Source: Bacteroidales bacterium (GTDB lineage Bacteria > Bacteroidota > Bacteroidia > Bacteroidales > P3). From it: a stretch of DNA of 48,802 nt. Below the pieces are notes generated by a model that worked only from the letters and a program-made list of their open reading frames with translations, was not told the origin of the DNA and ran no database searches. The stretch covers positions 1 through 48,802 of the forward strand of contig JAFVCA010000039.1 in assembly GCA_017479705.1 (NCBI GenBank), written 5' to 3'. The first letter of the stretch is position 1. Each line of letters starts with the position of its first letter. The position numbers and the translations under genes are program-made. This document shows positions 1-5,777 of the stretch, piece after piece.

Positions 1-156
1 ACCCTTTTTGAAGCCGTTTTTCTTCACAATCGGGCTTCCACAAAAAACGCATTTTTTTTGTTCATGGCTTTTCAACGCTGCAAAGCGTTGATTAGTACAT
101 AGCATACAAAGATTTCAGCCTACCATTTGTCGTTTACCCCGTTTTTTGAAATCAAA

Positions 157-200
157 ATTCTGAGTTCTGAAAAGGAATGAACCCTCTCAGAACCCAGAAT
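157..200 (-). terminator. Probable intrinsic terminator of hutU
   Basis: A 14-bp inverted repeat (157-170 with 187-200, 16-nt loop) lies 17 nt past the hutU stop. Read on the minus strand the single imperfect pair is a G-U wobble, while on the plus strand it is an A-C mismatch, which favours function on the hutU strand. A T-rich stretch follows on that strand. Bases 1-156 show no gene. Confidence 0.6.
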
Positions 201-217
201 CAATAATCATTTACTAT

Positions 218-2218
218 TTAAAAGAGTCCTTCAAGGACCTTGTCGTCCACAAGATTGGGCATGGTAACTTTCAGTTCGGGGCAGATGTCCATGGCACGCT
301 TGATGGCGAACATGGCGCCCTCGTTGCGAGCCCAGCTGCGACGGCTGATGCCGTTGTTCACATCCCAGTGGAGCATCATGCGCAGACGGCGGTCACAAGC
401 CTCGCTACCATCCAGTACCATACCGAAGCCACCGTTCATCACTTCGCCCCAGCCAACGCCACCACCATTGTGGATGCTGACCCATGTGGCTCCGCGGAAG
501 CTGTCGCCAATGACGTTCTGCACGGCCATATCGGCGCAACGGTTGGAGCCGTCGTAGATGTTGCTGGTCTCACGGAAGGGGCTGTCAGTACCGCTCACGT
601 CGTGGTGGTCGCGGCCAAGCACGATGGGAGCCGAAATCTCGCCCTTCTTGATAGCCTCGTTGAAGCGGGCGGCAATCTTGGTGCGGCCTTCGCAGTCGGC
701 ATAGAGGATACGAGCCTGGCTGCCCACCACAAGGTGGTTCTCCTTGGCGCCCTTGATCCACTGGATGTTGTCGTGCATCTGCTGCTGTATCTCGGCGGGA
801 GCCGTGGCGGCTATCTCGCCCAGCACCTCCATGGCAATGTGGTCGCTCTTGTCAAGATCCTCGGGCTTGCCGCTGGTGCATACCCAACGGAAGGGGCCGA
901 AGCCGTAGTCAAAGCACATGGGTCCCATGATGTCCTGCACATAAGAGGGGTAGCGGAATGCGCTGTGGTCCTCGTTCCAGATGTCGGCACCGGCGCGACT
1001 GCTCTCTAACAGGAAGGCGTTGCCGTAGTCGAAGAAGTACATCCCCTTGGCGGTAAGCTTGTTGATGGCGGCCACATGGCGGCGCAGACTCTCCTGCACC
1101 TTCTCCTTGAACAACTCCGGCTGCTCGGCCATCATCACCTTGGCATCCTCGAAAGTGACACCCACGGGATAGTAGCCACCGGCCCACGGGTTGTGCAGCG
1201 AAGTCTGGTCGCTGCCCAGATCCACTTGGATGCCCTTCTCGGCGCAGTATTCCCAAAGATCCACCACATTGCCCTGATAGGCAAACGAGCGGGCTATCTT
1301 CTCGGCACGGGCCTTGTTCACGGCCACAAACAATTCGTCGAGGTTGGCATGAACCTCATCCACCCAGCCCTGGTCAAAACGCTTCTGCGTGGCGGCAGGG
1401 TTGATTTCGGCGGTGATGGAGACCACCCCGGCAATGTCGCCAGCCTTGGGCTGTGCACCGCTCATGCCACCGAGTCCGGCGGTGATAAACAGTTTGCCAG
1501 CCGTGCCACCGCCCAGCTTGCGGGCAGCGTTGAGGACAGTGATGGTGGTGCCGTGGACAATGCCCTGCGGTCCGATGTACATATAGCTACCTGCGGTCAT
1601 CTGGCCGTACTGCGTCACGCCGAGGGCGTTGTAGCGCTCCCAGTCGTCCGGCTTGCTGTAGTTGGGGATCATCATGCCGTTGGTCACCACCACGCGGGGG
1701 GCATCCTTGTGCGAGGGATACAATCCCATCGGGTGGCCGCTGTACATGACCAAGGTCTGCTCATCGGTCATCTCACTCAGGTACTTCATCACCAAGCGGT
1801 ATTGTGCCCAGTTCTGGAACACGGCACCGTTTCCGCCGTAGGTAATCAGCTCGTGCGGGTGCTGTGCCACGGCGGGGTCCAGATTGTTCTGAATCATCAG
1901 CATGATGGCGGCAGCCTGGCGGCACTTGGCAGGATACTGATCAATGGGGCGGGCATACATGGGATAGGTGGGACGCAGACGGTACATGTAGATGCGGCCG
2001 TACTTCTTCAGCTCCTCGGCAAACTCCGGAGCCAGCATGGCGTGATCCTTGGGGTCGAAATAACGGAGGGCGTTGCGGATGGCCAGTTTCTTCTCTGCGG
2101 GGGTGAGAATATCCTTGCGCTTGGGCGCATGGTTGACGGTTGTGTCATAAGGTTGAGGTGCGGGCAGCGGATTGGGAATGCCAGCACGCAATTCAGCTTG
2201 AAATTCTTCTAATGTCAT
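218..2218 (-). CDS. hutU: Urocanate hydratase (urocanase)
   Basis: Cytoplasmic NAD+-dependent enzyme of histidine degradation that hydrates urocanate to 4-imidazolone-5-propionate. The 666-residue length fits the long urocanase form found in Bacteroidetes and animals rather than the roughly 550-residue form. Conserved blocks include GGNGAVFQNW (128-137), GQMTAGSYMYIGPQGIVHGT (205-224), GLGGMSGAQ (248-256) and QTSLHNPWAGGYYPVG (338-353). Cys447 in FRWVCTSG probably corresponds to the family active-site cysteine; that alignment is from memory. The start ATG lies inside the last 26 bp of the upstream HEPN gene on the same strand, so translation may be linked to the toxin-antitoxin transcript. 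No other hut gene is visible; partners could lie beyond the left edge. Confidence 0.96.
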   Translation of the reverse strand: MTLEEFQAELRAGIPNPLPAPQPYDTTVNHAPKRKDILTPAEKKLAIRNALRYFDPKDHAMLAPEFAEELKKYGRIYMYRLRPTYPMYARPIDQYPAKCRQAAAIMLMIQNNLDPAVAQHPHELITYGGNGAVFQNWAQYRLVMKYLSEMTDEQTLVMYSGHPMGLYPSHKDAPRVVVTNGMMIPNYSKPDDWERYNALGVTQYGQMTAGSYMYIGPQGIVHGTTITVLNAARKLGGGTAGKLFITAGLGGMSGAQPKAGDIAGVVSITAEINPAATQKRFDQGWVDEVHANLDELFVAVNKARAEKIARSFAYQGNVVDLWEYCAEKGIQVDLGSDQTSLHNPWAGGYYPVGVTFEDAKVMMAEQPELFKEKVQESLRRHVAAINKLTAKGMYFFDYGNAFLLESSRAGADIWNEDHSAFRYPSYVQDIMGPMCFDYGFGPFRWVCTSGKPEDLDKSDHIAMEVLGEIAATAPAEIQQQMHDNIQWIKGAKENHLVVGSQARILYADCEGRTKIAARFNEAIKKGEISAPIVLGRDHHDVSGTDSPFRETSNIYDGSNRCADMAVQNVIGDSFRGATWVSIHNGGGVGWGEVMNGGFGMVLDGSEACDRRLRMMLHWDVNNGISRRSWARNEGAMFAIKRAMDICPELKVTMPNLVDDKVLEGLF

Positions 2219-2606
2219 ATCTGTTTGCTTTTTTATTATTCATTTCAACAATCATTTTTTCAACTACTTCTTTCACCTGAGGGATGTCCTCCTTCACTGT
2301 CAGGAGAACAGCCTCGGCATCTACCTCAAAATCATGATGGGCAATTTTATCCCACATACGCATCACATCCTCCCAACGTATTTGAGGATAACATGACAGC
2401 AACTGTCCTGCCGTAATCTTATCCAAATTCTTGGTTGCCTCACCAAATGCAATCAAATTCATACAGACCGCATCAAGCAGCATTCCTCCCGGATGAGAGC
2501 AAAGAAAATCGTCAATACTCCTCACCCCCTCGGTACGTTCAACAATCGTATTGACCAACCGACTGACTTGATTCTGCGCATTCATTGCAAGCTCATGGTC
2601 AAACAT
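2193..2606 (-). CDS. hepT: HepT-like HEPN (DUF86) toxin
   Basis: A 137-residue all-helical protein of the HepT/DUF86 family, the toxin (RNase) half of MNT/HEPN toxin-antitoxin modules. It overlaps the end of the MNT antitoxin gene by 8 bp, the usual arrangement. The catalytic segment reads MWDKIAHHDF (84-93). The family motif is RX4HXY; here His90 is kept, but the Arg position is Trp85 and the Tyr position is Asp92. Arg83 lies two residues further upstream and still gives an R-x6-H spacing acceptable for the broader HEPN superfamily. Known from MntA/HepT work: the motif Tyr is the site of AMPylation by the antitoxin. Inferred: this copy is inactive or is neutralised differently. The 3' end overlaps the hutU start. 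Confidence 0.85.
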   Translation of the reverse strand: MFDHELAMNAQNQVSRLVNTIVERTEGVRSIDDFLCSHPGGMLLDAVCMNLIAFGEATKNLDKITAGQLLSCYPQIRWEDVMRMWDKIAHHDFEVDAEAVLLTVKEDIPQVKEVVEKMIVEMNNKKANRYDIRRISS

Positions 2607-2892
2607 ACCGTCCCTCCTTCATAATGCGACTACGTAGCACAGCATCCATGCGGTCATGCACACGGACAATATCCACGCTACAGCCAAACAACTTTTCCAA
2701 TTCCGATTGCAACATATCAACAGTAAGCAACGACAATGCACGGCATTCATAATAGATGTCGACATCGCTCCCCGCCACCTGTTCGCCACGGGCCGCCGAG
2801 CCAAATACACCAATCTTACTGATTCCATATCGGTCAGCAGCATAGGGTTTGCAATGCCCCAGCAACGTCAGAATATCATCCGTCGTTCTCAT
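2599..2892 (-). CDS. mntA: MntA-like minimal nucleotidyltransferase antitoxin
   Basis: A 97-residue MNT-domain protein, the antitoxin partner of HepT; family members transfer AMP to the toxin. The nucleotidyltransferase signature GSX10DXD is intact (Gly31-Ser32, Asp43, Asp45), with a further Asp74 in CSVDIVRV as candidate third metal ligand. The frame is open a little further upstream to a TTG at 2904, but that codon lies inside the -7 box of the promoter at 2902-2932 and cannot be transcribed from it. The first usable start is the ATG at 2892, only a few bases from the expected transcription start, so the mRNA would be leaderless or nearly so. The region is AT-rich, suggesting acquisition. 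Confidence 0.85.
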   Translation of the reverse strand: MRTTDDILTLLGHCKPYAADRYGISKIGVFGSAARGEQVAGSDVDIYYECRALSLLTVDMLQSELEKLFGCSVDIVRVHDRMDAVLRSRIMKEGRYV

Positions 2893-2899
2893 TTCAAAA

Positions 2900-2937
2900 T
2901 GCAAAAATACGAATAATTATTGGAACAGCCAAAATTT
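2900..2937 (-). repeat. 38-bp exact repeat, copy A (promoter of MNT/HEPN)
   Basis: Identical base for base to 3646-3683 in the same orientation. Both copies sit just upstream of a toxin-antitoxin operon and contain a complete TTG / TAnnTTTG promoter. The similarity ends immediately outside the promoter. Confidence 0.9.
2902..2932 (-). promoter_or_regulatory. Bacteroidetes-type promoter of the MNT/HEPN module
   Basis: On the minus strand a TTG -33 box (2930-2932) and a TATTTTTG -7 box (2902-2909, consensus TAnnTTTG) are separated by 20 nt. It lies within the 38-bp sequence 2900-2937 that recurs exactly at 3646-3683. Expected transcription start is near 2896. Confidence 0.75.
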
Positions 2938-3003
2938 CTTCAAGGATTGATCTCTATTGCGGTCAAAGAATGCAAACCACAGACGGACTCCCGTATTTAA
3001 TAG

Positions 3004-3351
3004 TTAGTCAATAATCCCAGCCTTTTTCAGGCGGGACACTATCTCGCGTTTGGTGACGTTGATTTGTTCCGACTTGTCGTAGATAGTCACCAGAACTACC
3101 CGTCCTTCCTCCGTTGTGTGGGTAATGATGTTGTATGTAATCACCCTTGCACCGGCACTCTTGCCCTTGCCTTTCGAAGTGATAGCCATTCGCACCTTGC
3201 GTATGCCACCACCCATATCAACACCCATAAGCGGGTTGGCCTTTAATTCATTCAAAAAAGAGGCATAATCCTCCTTCATTGAATGATACCGTTTTGCCAA
3301 ACGACGCAATTCCCTTTCAAACTCAGGCAAATAATCTATCCTACAACTCAT
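3004..3351 (-). CDS. RelE/ParE-superfamily toxin
   Basis: A 115-residue basic protein resembling type II toxins of the RelE/ParE fold, typically mRNA interferases or gyrase poisons. The segment GIRKVRMAITSKGKGKSAGA followed by ARVITYNI is typical of one Bacteroidetes RelE-like subgroup, and VLVTIYDKSEQINVT forms the expected C-terminal strands. Its start overlaps the end of the upstream antitoxin gene by 11 bp. The target cannot be decided from sequence. Downstream, 2938-3003 is a short AT-rich gap before the MNT/HEPN promoter, so the two modules are adjacent but separately promoted. Confidence 0.8.
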   Translation of the reverse strand: MSCRIDYLPEFERELRRLAKRYHSMKEDYASFLNELKANPLMGVDMGGGIRKVRMAITSKGKGKSAGARVITYNIITHTTEEGRVVLVTIYDKSEQINVTKREIVSRLKKAGIID

Positions 3352-3580
3352 TCAGCAATTCCTCTGCACTTTTAAGTTGCAACTTCCCTTGCTCCCAAAG
3401 ACGTACCTCCTCCATTCCACGGCAAATGCTGTCGAGGACATACTCCTTGGTGTCGGGTTCTGGGGTCTTTTTCGTCTTGCGGACATTCTCCTTGAAAGAG
3501 ATTCCCAGACCCTTAAACATCGTGACCACGGTGTCGTAGTAGGCCACAGGAATCTGTGCTGTAATCTGTCTGGTATCCAT
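3341..3580 (-). CDS. Antitoxin of the RelE-like module
   Basis: A 79-residue acidic/basic protein immediately upstream of and overlapping the RelE-like toxin. The C-terminal half (ICRGMEEVRLWEQGKLQL) looks like the amphipathic toxin-wrapping tail of type II antitoxins, and the N-terminal residues are probably the DNA-binding and dimerising part. The identification rests mainly on position, size and overlap. It is transcribed from the promoter at 3648-3678 with a leader of about 60 nt, unlike the near-leaderless MNT gene that uses the same promoter sequence. Type II antitoxins usually repress their own promoter; whether this one also binds the duplicate promoter is an open question. Confidence 0.7.
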   Translation of the reverse strand: MDTRQITAQIPVAYYDTVVTMFKGLGISFKENVRKTKKTPEPDTKEYVLDSICRGMEEVRLWEQGKLQLKSAEELLNEL

Positions 3581-3645
3581 TGTTAGCTCTTTTTTACTAA
3601 AAACGAGAAAAGCAACACATTATTGCCCACCTCCCATTTCCATTT

Positions 3646-3683
3646 TGCAAAAATACGAATAATTATTGGAACAGCCAAAATTT
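3646..3683 (-). repeat. 38-bp exact repeat, copy B (promoter of the RelE-like module)
   Basis: Exact match to 2900-2937, same orientation, 746 bp away. It contains the TTG box (3676-3678), a 20-nt spacer and the TATTTTTG box (3648-3655). Confidence 0.9.
3648..3678 (-). promoter_or_regulatory. Bacteroidetes-type promoter of the RelE-like module
   Basis: Minus-strand TTG (3676-3678), 20-nt spacer, TATTTTTG (3648-3655). Expected start near 3642, about 60 nt upstream of the antitoxin ATG at 3580. Confidence 0.75.
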
Positions 3684-3754
3684 TCTTCCCGCGGCACAAC
3701 GGAAAGGGGCAACGGTTGCCCGTCGCCCCTTTACTGATATGACACTCTTGCCGT

Positions 3755-4756
3755 CTACCTGACGATGATTTTTACTGTGCCCTGCCCTTCTGTGGTGCGG
3801 GTGCTGATGAAGTTCATGCCGCTGCCCATGTCGGCAGAATTGATGCGGACCTCGCGCTGCCCAGCAGCCACAGGCACGCGCTTCACCGTCTGTCCCAAGG
3901 CGTTCACCACCTCTATCTCCCGTGCATTGCTGCCCTCGTCCAACTCAACAACAATCTCCTGCCCACGTTCCATCACAGTGGGTCTCACGCTGAACGGCAC
4001 ACTCGCCACAGGCTCAATTTTCTGCATTTGCCGGTCGATGCGATAGAATCTGAGTTTATTTTCGCCTACACTATTCGTCGTCATGAACCTTAAATATAGT
4101 TTTCCGTCAAACCACAATAACATGTGGGTATTAGTCTCCATCGAATGGCTATAAGGGTTATAAAACCCAACAGACTCGCCATCTGCACATCTTATTGTCT
4201 CTAATACTTCACCTTCTTCATTAATAATGTCATACCCTTCAAGCCGTACAATATGGGTTTTAAAATGGACTCCATCAGGGCTGATTATAAATTCCTCGCC
4301 ATAATGAGGGCATAAAAATTCAAAATGTTCGTCTGTATTGAAGAGGGTTTGTGTTGGCACAATAACCTTATCAGTCTCCATCCCGATTTCGACAAATCCT
4401 TCCATACTTACAGCCTCCCATTGACTTTCTCTCCATTCTGTGGATCCCGAAGATATATGCCACTCATTGTATATCAGGCTCTCCACATAGTACAAATATT
4501 GATAAGAACCTCTCGGCAACGCCAATGTTTTTACTCTTCGGATGTCACTATCATATAGCACTATTGAATCTACGAAACCAAAAGCCGCATTCTGCACTCC
4601 TATATATGTACAATTGTGAAAGCTTAATTCTTTTGGCACATAGCACCAGTGTACATAATCCGTAGATCCCACATATGTTATTGGCGCATCATCCGTCTGA
4701 GACATGGCAGTGATGCTGATTAGTGCGACAACCGCAAATAATATCACTTTTTTCAT
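3755..4756 (-). CDS. T9SS cargo protein, unknown passenger
   Basis: A 333-residue exported protein. It has an N-terminal signal peptide (MKKVILFAVVALISITAMSQ) and a C-terminal region of about 80 residues ending GQGTVKIIVR, with the EIEVVNALGQTVKRV and GMNFIST strands typical of T9SS type-A sorting domains. This predicts transport through the outer membrane and surface attachment. The passenger (about 21-245) is not recognised; it is rich in Tyr, Trp and Glu. Base composition is mosaic: the passenger DNA is about 35% G+C (4081-4140) while the sorting domain is about 68% (3841-3900), with the change near 4020. A promoter lies far upstream at 5088-5117, giving a leader of roughly 320 nt. Confidence 0.82.
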   Translation of the reverse strand: MKKVILFAVVALISITAMSQTDDAPITYVGSTDYVHWCYVPKELSFHNCTYIGVQNAAFGFVDSIVLYDSDIRRVKTLALPRGSYQYLYYVESLIYNEWHISSGSTEWRESQWEAVSMEGFVEIGMETDKVIVPTQTLFNTDEHFEFLCPHYGEEFIISPDGVHFKTHIVRLEGYDIINEEGEVLETIRCADGESVGFYNPYSHSMETNTHMLLWFDGKLYLRFMTTNSVGENKLRFYRIDRQMQKIEPVASVPFSVRPTVMERGQEIVVELDEGSNAREIEVVNALGQTVKRVPVAAGQREVRINSADMGSGMNFISTRTTEGQGTVKIIVR

Positions 4757-5087
4757 TTTCTATTCCCTAATACGTGTCGGGCGCAACCATAAATCTTGCC
4801 TTTGGCTCGCAAGGCTGTCATACTAAATGGCACGAAAAAAAGTGGAGCCATCCATTATGTCTCTATCTTCTTGTGTGAGGGTCTCGACTTCCCTGCAAAG
4901 TGAATATAAAGGTACTCTGAATTGCCCCACATAGGAAAGTATCTTGAATAAATACAATCCATTGGAGCATTTCTTGCCTCCTTTATTCCTAACTTTGCAG
5001 ATAATGCGTAAATTGTCGAGATTCACACAATCGGAATAAGGCGAAATGCACTTTCTTTCGGCAAGCCTTTCTGTCGGCTTGCGAATG
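4757..5087 (-). other. Long 5' leader or relic upstream of the T9SS cargo gene
   Basis: Between the promoter at 5088-5117 and the ATG at 4756 lie about 320 transcribed bases. The first transcribed bases can form a 7-bp hairpin (5061-5067 with 5076-5082). An open frame spans 4823-5110 on the minus strand, but its only upstream start candidate is a TTG inside the promoter, and its single internal ATG leaves about ten codons. It is either a long regulatory leader or the remnant of a small gene; the sequence does not decide. Confidence 0.35.
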
Positions 5088-5117
5088 CAAAAATACAAAT
5101 TATTTTTCAATAAACAA
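5088..5117 (-). promoter_or_regulatory. Bacteroidetes-type promoter
   Basis: Minus-strand TTG (5115-5117), 19-nt spacer and TATTTTTG (5088-5095). It points toward the T9SS cargo gene at 3755-4756. The flanking sequence differs from the two toxin-antitoxin promoters. Confidence 0.65.
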
Positions 5118-5340
5118 TAAAAACCAATCGGTCATTCGGTGATAGACATCTCCAACTTGCTGCATCACGGCTATTTATTTTGTATTTCTTTTGTGTTTCT
5201 TTTCTCTATTATTTATCTGACCCAAATAAAATACAAAGATTGCAGAATGGAAAAAGCAACACGACTCTGTGAAGGTGAAAATTGAAATGCAGCAACCATG
5301 TCCGCTCCCCGTTTCAATTTTCATTTTCCCCTTTCAATTT

Positions 5341-5442
5341 AAGCGGGTTCTATAAATGGATTAAGAGAAATCCCCTACGGGGAATGGGGTTTGGTATTCA
5401 AGGCATTTCTACTGAGAGGAAAGCCCTGACGGGCTATTTTTG
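5341..5442 (+). repeat. Two-hairpin intergenic repeat, copy 1 (102 bp)
   Basis: Matches 24152-24253 at 101 of 102 positions in the same orientation; the difference is at 5401. It contains two short stem-loops, TCCCC-TAC-GGGGA (5371-5383) and AGCCC-TGAC-GGGCT (5422-5435), the second followed by ATTTTT. No open frame of note. A diverged inverted copy lies at 18206-18299. Confidence 0.9.
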
Positions 5443-5777
5443 GAGCCCCCCTTTAATTAACACATTCAAGCATTCCCGTGCTGTCTGCAACAGAACGTCT
5501 AACGGATGAGACCAAGCGCGCCAGCTCTCCCCTCTGAAAGGGACAGGGGGTATGAAAAAGAGGCAGCGACAGGCCTTTTGTTTTGCCCTGCAATACAAGA
5601 AGTGCTATCGGACTGCCTAAAATTTTCTTCCGATGCGGGTCACGGTTGGTGGCGGTGAAGGTCCACTACATCGGCTTTGGGGAAAAGCCCGTTCATCGCT
5701 CCTTCAATATTGATTCAATATAGAAGGAACGTTGAACGGGGACTTATGATTGGGTCAAGAAACGGACCATCAGCTGC
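5443..5777. other. Intergenic region downstream of the S8 protease gene
   Basis: No gene seen. It carries a C-rich/G-rich palindromic patch near 5524-5550 and the long hairpin at 5688-5740, and otherwise no recognisable signal. Together with 5118-5340 it separates the AT-rich left part of the window from the GC-rich operon. Confidence 0.5.
5688..5740 (-). terminator. Long interrupted hairpin after the S8 protease gene
   Basis: Nested complementary arms: 5688-5695 with 5733-5740, 5700-5705 with 5723-5728 and 5707-5712 with 5716-5721. On the minus strand it is followed by CTTTTCCCC, a weak U-tract. It lies 38 nt past the stop of the last gene of the gmk-mre-por-recO operon, so a terminator is the simplest reading. 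Confidence 0.6.

Noticed and set aside
1076-2212. Long open frame antisense to hutU
   Set aside because: Shadow of a well-conserved urocanase; no recognisable protein.
4823-5110. 95-codon frame on the minus strand
   Set aside because: Its only early start is a TTG inside the promoter, so it could not be translated from that transcript; kept only as a leader or relic.
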